A stretch of DNA of 64,000 nt from JACCTU01 sp963769665 (GCA_963769665.1 CAVYMQ010000002.1:372001-436000); one strand, 5' to 3'; numbered from the stretch's first letter, positions 22,139-30,322 are shown. The notes: generated by a model from the letters alone, not told the origin. A program made the numbers and translations.

Positions 22139-22957
22139 ATGAGCATCGACCAGCTCCCGGCCGAGGACGAGGACGTCGCCCGGCCCGGGCGCTACGACGG
22201 CGTCCTCCGCTACTACGAGCTCGCGAAGCGTGCCGAGTGGCAGGTCGGCGACCTCCAGTGGGGCGAGATCCCGCTCATCCCGGAGGCGCGCGGCTCAGCC
22301 GAGAAGCTCGCCCGGCGGCGCGACGTCTGGCGGTCGGTGATCACGCAGCAGCTCCAGGCGGACATGTTCGCGGTCGAGATGGCGACACAGCTCTTCCAGC
22401 TCGCGCCGCACCACGAGGCGAAGCTCTACTACTCGACGATGGTGCAGGACGAGTCGCGCCACACCGAGGCGTGGCTCAAGCTCGTGCACGAGGTGGGGGG
22501 GATCGGCGAGCGGGACCCGCATCTCGACGCACTCGCGCGCATGTTCCTCGACCTCGACACGCTCGAGGAGAAGGTCTTCCTGATGCAGGTCTTCTTCGAG
22601 CGCCTGATCATCCCCCGCTTCCGGCTGATCGCGCGCTCCTCGCGCGGCACCGTGCTCGAGGACCTCTGCAACCGCCTGACGGTCGACGACGGCATCCACC
22701 ATGGCGCCGGCATGGCGTACGAGCGCGTGCTGCTGGAAGACGCCGACCGAACGACGAGACAGCAGCTGATCAAGGTGGCGAACCAGATGATGCCCGTCTT
22801 CGTCCAGCACGCCCTCTGGCGTCCGCAGGTGCGCGCGCGGATCGCCTCGGCGATGGAGTCCCGAGACAGGCAGCGGCTACGCGAGGACCTCGACGACGGG
22901 ATCAGGCTCGCGTCGTCGCTCGGGCTCGACGTGAGCGAGCTCAAGCTCCCGTTCTAG
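22139..22957 (+). CDS. ferritin-like diiron protein, R2-like oxidase type
   Basis: A 272-residue all-helical protein related to ribonucleotide reductase R2-like ligand-binding oxidases (R2lox) or similar ferritin-like oxidases. Candidate iron ligands: E80 in AVEMATQLF, E105 and H108 in QDESRHTEAW, E154 in FFERLI, and a D/H pair in VDDGIHHGAG (about 183-188). The ExxH in helix 2 is clear; the last ligand set carries Asp where Glu is usual. ATG at 22139. No ribonucleotide reductase large subunit or ferredoxin is adjacent, favouring an oxidase role over R2. Confidence 0.78.
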   Translation: MSIDQLPAEDEDVARPGRYDGVLRYYELAKRAEWQVGDLQWGEIPLIPEARGSAEKLARRRDVWRSVITQQLQADMFAVEMATQLFQLAPHHEAKLYYSTMVQDESRHTEAWLKLVHEVGGIGERDPHLDALARMFLDLDTLEEKVFLMQVFFERLIIPRFRLIARSSRGTVLEDLCNRLTVDDGIHHGAGMAYERVLLEDADRTTRQQLIKVANQMMPVFVQHALWRPQVRARIASAMESRDRQRLREDLDDGIRLASSLGLDVSELKLPF

Positions 22958-22997
22958 GTCGGGTTTCCGGCTGCAAGGTCGCGGGGATGTGGCCCCT

Positions 22998-23318
22998 ATG
23001 ACACTCGGAGTCTCACTTCTTCTCGTTGCGGCAGGCGCGATCCTGATCTGGGGCGTGACCGGCGAAGCATCGGGCATCGACGTCGACGCGATCGGCGTGA
23101 TCCTGATCGTCGTCGGGATCATCGGCTTCATCCTCTCGCTCGTCTTCTGGGACCGCTGGGGCGCGGGCATGCCCGGGGGCGGTGCACGACGCGTCACGCG
23201 TGTCGAAGGCGCACCGGTGCAGCGCACCGTGGCGGCTCCTGCCCGGACGACGGTCGTCGAGGAGGAGGTCGAGGAGTATCCCGCCGGCCCCCCACCCGGC
23301 GGACCGCCGCCTCCGTAG
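22998..23318 (+). CDS. DUF6458-like small membrane protein
   Basis: A 106-residue protein with two hydrophobic segments, residues 2-22 (LGVSLLLVAAGAILIWGVTG) and about 33-53 (GVILIVVGIIGFILSLVFW), then a soluble tail with Arg, Glu and a Pro/Gly-rich end (PPPGGPPPP). The pattern 'MxLGxSLLLxAxGAILxWGV' is what I know from DUF6458 proteins of actinobacteria. ATG at 22998. Function unknown; membrane location likely. Confidence 0.72.
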   Translation: MTLGVSLLLVAAGAILIWGVTGEASGIDVDAIGVILIVVGIIGFILSLVFWDRWGAGMPGGGARRVTRVEGAPVQRTVAAPARTTVVEEEVEEYPAGPPPGGPPPP

Positions 23319-23351
23319 GGGGGTCAACCCGGCCGCGCTACCCTTCGGCGC

Positions 23352-23624
23352 GTGCGGTTTCTGAAGTCAGAGCTCGAGCGCGAGGAGCTCGCGCAGCTCG
23401 AGGCCGAGCGCGCGGGACGCGACCTGGACCCCGAGCGGCGCTGGGAGTACACGGTGCTTCGCCTCGGCCCGAAGGCGCGCGCGGAGGGGCCGCTGAACGA
23501 GCTGGGGGCGAAAGGCTGGCAGCTCGTGCAGGTGATCGAGGTCGACGGACACCTTGCGTTCTATCTCGAGCGCGAGGTCGGTCCCGACGACGACACGCTC
23601 GCAGGCTCGTCGCACGGCGACTGA
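23352..23624 (+). CDS. DUF4177-like small protein
   Basis: A 90-residue protein whose central part (RRWEYTVLRL... LNELGAKGWQLVQVIEVDGHLAFYLER) matches the DUF4177 pattern: a WEY strand, a helix with LNxxGxxGW, and two strands. The N-terminal 30 residues form a charged helix (ELEREELAQLEAER). GTG at 23352. Its last 64 bp are overlapped by a convergent zinc-ribbon ORF. Function unknown. Confidence 0.75.
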   Translation: MRFLKSELEREELAQLEAERAGRDLDPERRWEYTVLRLGPKARAEGPLNELGAKGWQLVQVIEVDGHLAFYLEREVGPDDDTLAGSSHGD

Positions 23625-23728
23625 CCCTCGCAGCACCCGAGCTTGAAGCGGCAGCGGGGGCACTGCCAGGTTCCGTGACGCCACTCCATGTCGGCGCTGC
23701 AACGGAGGCACTTCTCCACGTCGGCCAC
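23561..23728 (-). CDS. small zinc-ribbon protein (55 residues), convergent overlap
   Basis: Reading from GTG 23728 gives a protein with CLRC near the start and CPRC about 18 residues later (MADVEKCLRCSADMEWRHG, then TWQCPRCRFKLGCC), an ideal zinc ribbon. The tail after residue 40 is low complexity and overlaps the end of the DUF4177-like gene by 64 bp on the other strand, so the true stop may matter less than the conserved head. tRNA-Cys lies upstream on the other strand. Too short for confident naming. Confidence 0.55.
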   Translation of the reverse strand: MADVEKCLRCSADMEWRHGTWQCPRCRFKLGCCEGQSPCDEPASVSSSGPTSRSR

Positions 23729-23772
23729 GAAACGAGCGTAGAGAGCGACCCGGCTACCATGTTCGCGCTCGC

Positions 23773-23843
23773 GGCGCCGTGGCCGAGTGGTTAGGCAGAG
23801 GCCTGCAAAGCCTCGTACAGCGGTTCGAGTCCGCTCGGCGCCT
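23773..23843 (+). tRNA. tRNA-Cys (GCA anticodon)
   Basis: Acceptor GGCGCCG pairs with CGGCGCC and has discriminator T at 23843, the identity base for tRNA-Cys. The anticodon stem GAGGC/GCCTC holds loop CTGCAAA with anticodon GCA; T arm CAGCGGTTCGAGTCCGCT. 71 nt, CCA not encoded. Confidence 0.95.
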
Positions 23844-23858
23844 TCTCCGCGCGAACGA

Positions 23859-24128
23859 TTACCCCGCGGTAGCGGAGTCGATCGGCGACGGGCAGCGCCA
23901 GTACTCGACGCCTGCCGCCAGCCCGACCGGCTCGCACGACTTGCGCTTCAGGTTCGGTCGCCCCTCGAGCCTGCCGGGGCGACAGGCCTCCCAGTAGCCG
24001 GCTTCGCCCGCCGGCGTGCTCACTGCGGTGCAGGTGGCGATCAGGCCCGTGTCGCGGAGCGCCCGGCCGTCCTTCATCGTCACCAGGAGGGCGACGGCGA
24101 GCAACACGACGGTGAAGGTCTTGAACAT
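23859..24128 (-). CDS. small exported or membrane-anchored protein
   Basis: An 89-residue protein with an N-terminal hydrophobic helix (MFKTFTVVLLAVALLVTMKDG) and a hydrophilic remainder containing four cysteines (ATCTA, EACRPG, KSCEP, WRCPSP), consistent with export and two disulfides. ATG at 24128. It converges on tRNA-Cys with a 15-bp gap and starts upstream of the thioesterase/HMG-CoA reductase operon's end. No recognised family. Confidence 0.6.
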   Translation of the reverse strand: MFKTFTVVLLAVALLVTMKDGRALRDTGLIATCTAVSTPAGEAGYWEACRPGRLEGRPNLKRKSCEPVGLAAGVEYWRCPSPIDSATAG

Positions 24129-24193
24129 GGTTGGCTCCGATCCGCCCTCGTTATCGGCAGCGCGTGCGGTGCGGATGACACCCGAAAGAGCAG

Positions 24194-24661
24194 CTAGCCG
24201 TTCAGGCGTTGACTCCAGGCTTCACCGGCTGCGCGGCCCTCGGGCGTTTGTAGGAAGTGGTCGAGCGAGACGTGCAGGAACGCGCAACGCGCCTCGGCGA
24301 GAATCTCGTCGTCCTCGCGCAGGTTGCCGTCGACGTGGATGCGACGCCCGCGCGAGCTCGTCACGCGGGCGGTGACGAGCAGTTCGCGGTTGATGTGCAC
24401 GGGGCGTCGGTAGCGGACGAAGATGCGTGCGGTCACGGTCGGGAACCGATGCCAGGTCGCGACGAGCCCGCACGCCTCGTCGAGCGCGGCCGACACGAGC
24501 CCGCCGTGCACGAGCCCCGGCCCGCCCTGGTGGCGCTCGTCGAACGAGAACCTCGCCTCGTACGAGGTGATCCCCTCGGCCTCCGGAGTCGGCAGCCTGA
24601 GCCCGTTTGGATTGTCACCGCAGCCCCAGCAGGCAGGATCGTGGTGCGGGGGGATCTTCAG
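24194..24661 (-). CDS. PaaI/hotdog-fold thioesterase, apparent CTG start
   Basis: About 155 residues of hotdog fold: CWGCGDNPNGLRL (a C-x-x-C opening common in this subgroup), RHQGGPGLVHGGLVSAALDEACG, which contains the H-G-G and D/E of the PaaI active site, then TARIFVRYRRPVHINRELLV and a final helix. It would hydrolyse an acyl-CoA thioester. No ATG, GTG or TTG precedes the conserved region; CTG at 24661 sits in CTGA, overlapping the HMG-CoA reductase stop. Tight coupling suggests the two act on related acyl-CoAs. Confidence 0.82.
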   Translation of the reverse strand: MKIPPHHDPACWGCGDNPNGLRLPTPEAEGITSYEARFSFDERHQGGPGLVHGGLVSAALDEACGLVATWHRFPTVTARIFVRYRRPVHINRELLVTARVTSSRGRRIHVDGNLREDDEILAEARCAFLHVSLDHFLQTPEGRAAGEAWSQRLNG

Positions 24662-25884
24662 CGGAGACCACCGCGCTCGTGATGCGCGCGGAAGAAGTTC
24701 TCGGAGCCGGCCGTGGCCATCGCGGCCGACGCGCTGATCTCGAGCGCGAGCGTCGCCGCAGCGACGACCTGCGCGAAGCGGTAGACCTTGCCGACGCCCG
24801 CGCAGCCCATCAGCGCGAGCCACGAGCGGGCGTACGGAAGCGTCGTGCCGCCGCCGACCGTCGCGACCTCCAGGCCCGGCAGCCGGATGGAGACGTTCAG
24901 GCCGTCCTCCACGCGCCGGCCGGTGCCGTGCGCCATCGAGCTCGTCCCGATCATCCCGAGGTCCTGCCCCGTCGCGGCGAAGATCGCGGCGATCGCGGAC
25001 GCCGGCGTGAACGCGACCGACTGCATCCCCGAGGCCACCGCTCCGTGCGTGCCCGCCCATGCGAGCTCGAGCAGGTCGTCGATCGTCGTCCGCAGCACGC
25101 GGCGCACGGCGTCGTCGGTGAGCGTCGCCTCGGCGATCACGGTCTTGCCGTGACCCTCCTGGAAGTACTGGTACGACGGCTTCTTGTCGCCGCCCATGTT
25201 CGCCTCGAGCACCGCGCGCTCGATCTGAACAGGTGAGCGCTCGCGCACGTAGCCCATGTTCAGCAAGTACGAGTTGCGCGTCATCATGTTCGCGCCCACG
25301 GCGTCGCCCGTCGTCCAGCGCCAGAGCACGTGGCACATCGGCCCGACGACGTGGGTGCGGACCTCGCGGAGCTTCGCCCAGCGCGAGCGTGAAGGGTCGT
25401 CCTGCGACTCGAGCCACTCGCGCAGCATCGGCAGCTCCGCCTCGACCCAGCGTGCGAGCTCGACCGCGTCGCCCGTCGATTTGCAGATGAAGCAACTTGC
25501 TCGTGTGATGCGGTCAGCGAGTACGTACGTTCGGAAGCCGCCCGACTCGGTCACCGCGCGTGCGCCGCGGTACAGCGAGGCCGAGAGGCCGCCCTCGGTG
25601 TGCGCCAGCGGCACGTACACGGTGTCCACTTCGCGCCCGCGCTCCTCGACGACGCCGTCGGGCTCGCGGAGCGCGTAGTCGCCGAGCGAGACGGTCAGCG
25701 GCCCGATCACCGAGACCGGCACGACCGCCACGCCGGTGAGCGCCTCGTTCGCCTGCGACCAAGGCTCCAGGTCGTCCCAGAGAACCTCGCCGTCGGCGGT
25801 GAGGTCGCGAACGACCTCCTGCCGGGCGCGAATGGAGTCGGGGTCGTTCTTTCGCGGCCAGCGCCGGAGCTCCATCGGCGTCAC
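24658..25884 (-). CDS. hydroxymethylglutaryl-CoA reductase-like protein
   Basis: About 408 residues, HMG-CoA reductase fold. Catalytic candidates: E98 in HTEGGLSAS, K235 in GGDKKPSYQYFQEGHGKT, D308 in ATGQDLGMIGTSS and histidines in the C-terminal FFRAHHERGG. Also present are VIGPLTV and GDAVGANMMT, equivalents of the family's substrate and NADPH motifs. The motifs resemble class I (biosynthetic) enzymes but are divergent (SYQYF for AAINW). GTG at 25884 or ATG at 25875 starts it. It may feed the mevalonate route or use HMG-CoA from leucine breakdown; no other mevalonate genes are seen here. Confidence 0.82.
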   Translation of the reverse strand: MTPMELRRWPRKNDPDSIRARQEVVRDLTADGEVLWDDLEPWSQANEALTGVAVVPVSVIGPLTVSLGDYALREPDGVVEERGREVDTVYVPLAHTEGGLSASLYRGARAVTESGGFRTYVLADRITRASCFICKSTGDAVELARWVEAELPMLREWLESQDDPSRSRWAKLREVRTHVVGPMCHVLWRWTTGDAVGANMMTRNSYLLNMGYVRERSPVQIERAVLEANMGGDKKPSYQYFQEGHGKTVIAEATLTDDAVRRVLRTTIDDLLELAWAGTHGAVASGMQSVAFTPASAIAAIFAATGQDLGMIGTSSMAHGTGRRVEDGLNVSIRLPGLEVATVGGGTTLPYARSWLALMGCAGVGKVYRFAQVVAAATLALEISASAAMATAGSENFFRAHHERGGLR

Positions 25885-25902
25885 GCTATAGCCTCAGGCG
25901 CC

Positions 25903-26751
25903 GTGGCAGCCACGCTCATGGACGGGAAGGCGCTCGCCGGGAAGATCAAGGCTGAGGTCGCGAAGGAGGTCGAGGAGCTCGGCTCGCTCGGGCTCGCGAC
26001 CGTCCTGGTCGGCGACGACCCGGCCTCGGACGTCTACGTGCGCCTCAAGCACAAGGACGCGAACGAGGTCGGGATGCGGCCGCTCGACAAGCGCCTCCCC
26101 GCAGACACGTCCGAGGCCGACGTGCTCGCGCTCGTCGAGGAGCTCAATGCCGACGAGGCCGTCGACGGCCTGCTCGTCCAGACACCGGTGCCCGACCACC
26201 TGGACGAGTTCCGGATCCTCTCGTCGGTGCTGCCGGTGAAGGACGTCGACGGCTTGACGCCGAGGAACGCGGGCCTCCTGTACCTGGGACGCAACGGCCA
26301 CGTCGGGGCGACGCCGCTCGGTGTGATGCGCCTCCTCGCGGAGTACCGCGTCCCCACCGCGGGCGCGCGCGCCGTCGTCGTCGGGCGCAGCCCGATCGTC
26401 GGAAAGCCGATGGCGCTGCTCCTCTTGCAGGCGAACGCGACGGTCACGGTGTGCCACTCGCGCACCGACGACCTCGCACGCCAGACGCTGGACGCTGACA
26501 TCCTCGTCGCCGCGGTCGGCGTCCCCGGCCTGATCACGGCCGACATGGTGAAGGCCGGCTCGACGGTGATCGACGTCGGAATCACGCGCACGGAAGCGGG
26601 TCTCGTGGGCGATGTCGACCCCGGTGTCGCGGAGCTCGCAGCGTTCCTCACGCCCGTGCCGGGAGGGGTCGGGCCGATGACCCGGGCCATGCTCCTGGCG
26701 AGCACCGTGAAGGCTGCCAGGTACCGCCGTGGCCTCTTGCCGTTTCCCTGA
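25903..26751 (+). CDS. folD: bifunctional methylenetetrahydrofolate dehydrogenase/cyclohydrolase
   Basis: A 282-residue FolD interconverting methylene-, methenyl- and formyl-tetrahydrofolate. Signatures: VGDDPASDVYVRLKHKDANEVG, where K is the catalytic lysine; DGLLVQTPVPDHLD; the NADP-binding VVVGRSPIVGKPMALLLLQ; and the C-terminal PVPGGVGPMTRAML. GTG at 25903 gives MAATLMDGKALAGKI, the usual length. It is divergent from the HMG-CoA reductase gene, 18 bp away. A cold-shock gene follows from its own promoter. Confidence 0.95.
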   Translation: MAATLMDGKALAGKIKAEVAKEVEELGSLGLATVLVGDDPASDVYVRLKHKDANEVGMRPLDKRLPADTSEADVLALVEELNADEAVDGLLVQTPVPDHLDEFRILSSVLPVKDVDGLTPRNAGLLYLGRNGHVGATPLGVMRLLAEYRVPTAGARAVVVGRSPIVGKPMALLLLQANATVTVCHSRTDDLARQTLDADILVAAVGVPGLITADMVKAGSTVIDVGITRTEAGLVGDVDPGVAELAAFLTPVPGGVGPMTRAMLLASTVKAARYRRGLLPFP

Positions 26752-26764
26752 GCGGTGCTATCGT
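26737..26764 (+). promoter_or_regulatory. candidate promoter of the cold-shock gene
   Basis: TTGCCG (26737-26742), 16-bp spacer, TATCGT (26759-26764), overlapping the end of folD. A start near 26771 would leave a leader of about 60 nt before the csp start, fitting the structured 5' leaders usual for cold-shock genes. Confidence 0.45.
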
Positions 26765-26830
26765 CTGGCGGCTTAGTAAGGGTCGGCGGCTCGGTGCCCG
26801 GGCCGTCGCTTGTCTGTAAGGAGGAAGTAG

Positions 26831-27037
26831 TTGGCTCAGGGCACCGTCAAGTGGTTCTCGAACGAAAAGGGTTACGGCTTCATCGAGCGTGAGGGTGGCG
26901 AGGACGTCTTCGTCCACTTCTCCGCGATCACGATGGACGGCTACAAGTCCCTCACCGAGGGACAGAAGGTGGAGTTCGAGGTCGTGCAGGGCCCGAAGGG
27001 CGCTCAGGCCGCGAACGTCACCGCAGCCGCTTCGTAG
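26831..27037 (+). CDS. cold-shock protein, CspA family
   Basis: A 68-residue cold-shock domain: MAQGTVKWFSNEKGYGFI holds RNP1 (KGYGFIE) and DVFVHFSAI is RNP2, forming the single-stranded nucleic-acid-binding beta barrel. Start is TTG at 26831, fixed by the family N-terminus and the very strong AAGGAGGAA at 26818-26826. Acts as an RNA chaperone in the cytoplasm. Monocistronic: own candidate promoter upstream and a strong terminator downstream. Confidence 0.96.
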   Translation: MAQGTVKWFSNEKGYGFIEREGGEDVFVHFSAITMDGYKSLTEGQKVEFEVVQGPKGAQAANVTAAAS

Positions 27038-27061
27038 CTTTTCCGGAACCACGTTAAGTCG

Positions 27062-27093
27062 CCGACGGCCCCGGAAGGGGCCGTCGGTCTTTC
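27062..27093 (+). terminator. strong intrinsic terminator after the cold-shock gene
   Basis: CCGACGGCCCC (27062-27072) and GGGGCCGTCGG (27077-27087) form a perfect 11-bp stem with a GGAA tetraloop, followed by TCTTTCT. Confidence 0.88.
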
Positions 27094-27109
27094 TGGAAGG
27101 ATTTTCCCG

Positions 27110-27409
27110 ATGGCGATCACGAGAGAACAGGTCCTGCACGTCGCGAAGCTCGCGCACCTCGACCTGACCGACGAGGAGGTCGACCGGTTCCGCGAGCAGC
27201 TGTCCGCGATCCTCGACGCGGTCTCGAAGGTCTCCGAGCTCGACCTCGCCGACGTACCGCCGACCTCGCACCCGCTCGAGCTGGTGAACGCGTGGCGCGA
27301 CGACGAGCCGGGGCCGTCGCTGCCGCTCGACGACGTGTTCGCGAACGCCCCCGAGCGCGACGGCGACTTCTTCCGCGTCCCGCCGACCGGCGAGGTGCGC
27401 GAGCCGTGA
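27110..27409 (+). CDS. gatC: Asp-tRNA(Asn)/Glu-tRNA(Gln) amidotransferase subunit C
   Basis: A 99-residue GatC, the belt that stabilises GatA-GatB. The N-terminus ITREQVLHVAKLAHLDLTDEEVDRF and the C-terminal PLELVNAWRDDEPGPSLP with GDFFRVPPT are characteristic. ATG at 27110 follows GGAAGG. It overlaps gatA by GTGA and shares an operon with gatA and gatB, so the cell likely makes Gln-tRNA and/or Asn-tRNA indirectly. Confidence 0.95.
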   Translation: MAITREQVLHVAKLAHLDLTDEEVDRFREQLSAILDAVSKVSELDLADVPPTSHPLELVNAWRDDEPGPSLPLDDVFANAPERDGDFFRVPPTGEVREP

Positions 27410-28809
27410 TCGACACGCTGCGCCTCACGGCCGAAGAGGCGATGGGCCTGCTCGAGCGCAAGGAGGTCTCCGGCCGCGAGCTCTGGGACGCGTACCGCGC
27501 GGCGATCGACGCGCGCGACGAAGAGCTGCACTGCTACCTCACGCTCGTCGACGAGCCCAACGGCCAGGGCGTGCCGATCGCGCTGAAGGACGTGATCGGC
27601 ACGAAGGGGATCGAGACCACCGCGGGCTCGAAGATCCTAAGGGGGTTCGTGCCGGTCTACGACTCCACCGTCGCACGGCGGTGCAAGGACGCGGGGCTCG
27701 CCACGCTCGGCAAGACGAACACCGACGAGTTCGCGATGGGCTCGTCGACGGAGAACTCGGCGTTCGGTCCCTCGCGGAACCCGTGGGACCCGTCACGCGT
27801 GCCCGGCGGCTCGGGCGGCGGCTCTGCCGCGGCGGTTGCCGGCGGACTCGCGCCGTGGGCTCTCGGCTCCGACACCGGTGGGTCGATCAAGCAGCCGGCC
27901 GCGCTCTGCGGGATCGTCGGGCTGCGTCCGACCTACGGCACCGTGTCGCGCTACGGCATCGTCGCGTTCGCGTCGTCGCTCGACCAGGTCGGACCGACGA
28001 CGAAGACGGTTCGGGACTGCGCGCTCCTCTACCGGATCATTGCCGGCCGCGACCCCAACGACTCGACGACGGCCGACGTTCCCGAGGTCGAGCTGCCCGA
28101 GCGCGAGGACCTGAAGGGCGTTCGCATCGGCGTCCCGAAGCAGATGGTCGAGGCCGAAGGGATCGAGCCTGGTGTGCGCGACGCGTTCGAGCGCACGCTC
28201 GAGCTCGCGCGCGAGCTCGGCGCCGACGTGGGGGAGTGCGAGCTGCCGCTGTCCGTCGAGTACGGCCTGCCCTGCTACTACCTCGTCGCTCCGGCGGAGG
28301 CGTCTACGAACCTCTCGCGCTACGACGGCGTCCGCTACGGGCTTCGCGTACCCGATGCCGGGTACCACGAGATGGTCATGCGCACGCGTGACGAGGGCTT
28401 CGGCGACGAGCCGAAGCGCCGGATCATGCTCGGCACGTACGCGCTGTCGGCGGGCTACTACGACGCGTACTACGGCCAGGCGCAGAAGGTGCGCACGGTG
28501 ATCCGCCGCGAGCACGCGGACGCGTTCGAGCGCTTCGACGTCCTGGTCTCGCCGACGTCGCCCACGGTTGCCTTCGAGCTCGGCGCGAAGACGCAGGACC
28601 CGCTGGCGATGTACGCCAACGACCTGCTGACGATCCCCTCGTGCATGGCCGGGCTGCCCGGGCTGAACGTGCCGTGCGGGCTGTCGGAGGGGCTGCCGGT
28701 CGGCCTCCAGGTGATTGGCCCGCAGTTCGCCGAGAACACGCTGTTCGCCGTCGGCCACGCCTTCGAGAAGGCGATCGCGTTCGACTACGTCCCGGAGCGT
28801 CTGCGATGA
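27406..28809 (+). CDS. gatA: Asp-tRNA(Asn)/Glu-tRNA(Gln) amidotransferase subunit A
   Basis: A 467-residue amidase-signature protein that releases ammonia from glutamine. The Ser-cisSer-Lys triad is intact with exact family spacing: K61 in PIALKD, S136 in PGGSGGGSAAAVA and S160 in GSDTGGSIKQPA. GTG at 27406 overlaps the gatC stop; ORF extension upstream lies inside gatC. It is ATGA-coupled to gatB. Slightly shorter at the N-terminus than average. Confidence 0.96.
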   Translation: MIDTLRLTAEEAMGLLERKEVSGRELWDAYRAAIDARDEELHCYLTLVDEPNGQGVPIALKDVIGTKGIETTAGSKILRGFVPVYDSTVARRCKDAGLATLGKTNTDEFAMGSSTENSAFGPSRNPWDPSRVPGGSGGGSAAAVAGGLAPWALGSDTGGSIKQPAALCGIVGLRPTYGTVSRYGIVAFASSLDQVGPTTKTVRDCALLYRIIAGRDPNDSTTADVPEVELPEREDLKGVRIGVPKQMVEAEGIEPGVRDAFERTLELARELGADVGECELPLSVEYGLPCYYLVAPAEASTNLSRYDGVRYGLRVPDAGYHEMVMRTRDEGFGDEPKRRIMLGTYALSAGYYDAYYGQAQKVRTVIRREHADAFERFDVLVSPTSPTVAFELGAKTQDPLAMYANDLLTIPSCMAGLPGLNVPCGLSEGLPVGLQVIGPQFAENTLFAVGHAFEKAIAFDYVPERLR

Positions 28810-30206
28810 CGTGGGAGCCCGTGATCGGGTTGGAGATCCACGTGCACCTGAAGACGCGGACGAAGATGTTCTGCGCGTGCGAGGTCGTGTACTCCGACCC
28901 GCCGAACTCGCACACGTGCCCCGTGTGCCTCGCGCACCCGGGGGCACTGCCGGTGCCGAACCTCCTCGCGATCGAGCACACGGTGAAGCTCGGCCTCGCG
29001 CTCGGGTGCGAGATCGCGCCGCGCGCGCTCTTCCACCGCAAGAACTACTTCTACCCGGACAACCCGAAGGGGTACCAGATCTCCCAGTACGACGTGCCTC
29101 TCTGCGCGAGCGGCGTGTTCGTCGTCCCGAAGCCCGACGGCGACCGGGAAGTCGGGATCACGCGCGCGCACCTCGAGGAGGACGCGGCAAAGAACGTGCA
29201 CGTCGGCGGCGTCGGCGGGCGGATCGGCGGCTCGGCGCACACGAATGTCGACTTCAACCGCGGCGGCACTCCGCTGCTCGAGATCGTCACGGAGCCCGAC
29301 CTGCGCTCGGCCGACGACGCGAAGCGCTTCCTGCAGCTGCTTCGGCAGACGATCGTCGAGCTCGGCATCTCCGACGCGGAGATGGAGAAGGGCACGTTGC
29401 GCGCCGACGCGAACGTCTCCGTTCGCAAGTGCGGCGAGACGAGCTACCGGACGCGCACGGAGCTGAAGAACATGAACTCGTTCAACTTCATCGCGCGGGG
29501 GATGGAGGCCGAGATCGAGCGGCAGATCGGCGTCTGGGAGTCAGGCGGCGAGGTCGTGCAGCAGACGTTCGACTTCGATGCGGCGACGGGGAAGCTGACG
29601 CCGCGACGCTCGAAGGAGGAGGCCGAGGACTACCGCTACTTCCCCGAGCCCGACCTCGTCCCGGTCGAGCCTGGTAACGAGCTCGTCGAACGCGCGCGTG
29701 CCGCCCTTCCGGAGCTGCCGGGCACGCGGGTGCGTCGGCTCGAGGCGGAGCTCGATTTCGACCTCGCCGAGGGACTCGTCACGAGCGGCCGGGACCGCCT
29801 CTACGCGCGAACGCCGGGCGACCGTCGCGCCGTCGCGAACGTCGTGATGAACGAGCTCGCCGGCGCGGGCATCGATCCCGAGGCCGTCGACGGCGACGAG
29901 CTCGCGAAGCTCGTCGAGGCGCGCGCGAGCCTCCCGCGCGCTGTCTTCGCGGAGGCGATCGCGCGCAGCGGCGACGATGGGTTCCGCGCGGAGCCGTACC
30001 TCGCCGAGCTCGCGGTGACCGACGTAGGCGAGCTCGGTCCGCTGATCGACACGATCCTGGCCGCGAACCCCGGCCAGGTCGCAGCGTTCCGCGGCGGCAA
30101 GGAAGGCCTGCTCGGGTTCTTCGTTGGACAGGTGATGAAGGAAACGGGGGGCAAGGCCGACCCTCGTGCGGTGAACGAGCTCTTGCGCGAGAAGCTGAGC
30201 GGCTAG
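28806..30206 (+). CDS. gatB: Asp-tRNA(Asn)/Glu-tRNA(Gln) amidotransferase subunit B
   Basis: A 466-residue GatB: WEPVIGLEIHVHLKTRTKMFC (catalytic cradle start), zinc-site cysteines in CSCE-like FCACEV and HTCPVCLAHPGALP, RKNYFYPDNPKGYQISQYD, and LRADANVSVRK. The C-terminal YqeY-like domain (about 320-466) binds tRNA. It activates the misacylated tRNA carboxylate with ATP and amidates it. ATG at 28806 overlaps the gatA stop. The stop overlaps a convergent small ORF by 4 nt. Confidence 0.96.
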   Translation: MTWEPVIGLEIHVHLKTRTKMFCACEVVYSDPPNSHTCPVCLAHPGALPVPNLLAIEHTVKLGLALGCEIAPRALFHRKNYFYPDNPKGYQISQYDVPLCASGVFVVPKPDGDREVGITRAHLEEDAAKNVHVGGVGGRIGGSAHTNVDFNRGGTPLLEIVTEPDLRSADDAKRFLQLLRQTIVELGISDAEMEKGTLRADANVSVRKCGETSYRTRTELKNMNSFNFIARGMEAEIERQIGVWESGGEVVQQTFDFDAATGKLTPRRSKEEAEDYRYFPEPDLVPVEPGNELVERARAALPELPGTRVRRLEAELDFDLAEGLVTSGRDRLYARTPGDRRAVANVVMNELAGAGIDPEAVDGDELAKLVEARASLPRAVFAEAIARSGDDGFRAEPYLAELAVTDVGELGPLIDTILAANPGQVAAFRGGKEGLLGFFVGQVMKETGGKADPRAVNELLREKLSG

Positions 30207-30322
30207 CGCGCGCGGCCGGACGCAGGAGGCGCGGCCGCGGCAACCTGCCGCTTCTCGCGCTCCTTCTTCTTACGCCGACGGTCGTTCGCCCAGCGCTTCT
30301 TCGGCCGTGATCCGCGTCCCAT
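30203..30322 (-). CDS. 39-residue highly basic protein
   Basis: From ATG 30322 the product is MGRGSRPKKRWANDRRRKKKEREKRQ and then an Ala/Pro tail, about 40% Lys/Arg. Such short basic proteins are often ribosome- or RNA-associated. It converges on gatB with a 4-nt overlap and is divergent from the CopD-like membrane gene. There is no Shine-Dalgarno on its strand (the AGGAG here belongs to the other strand), so it may be leaderless or not a gene. Confidence 0.4.
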   Translation of the reverse strand: MGRGSRPKKRWANDRRRKKKEREKRQVAAAAPPASGRAR

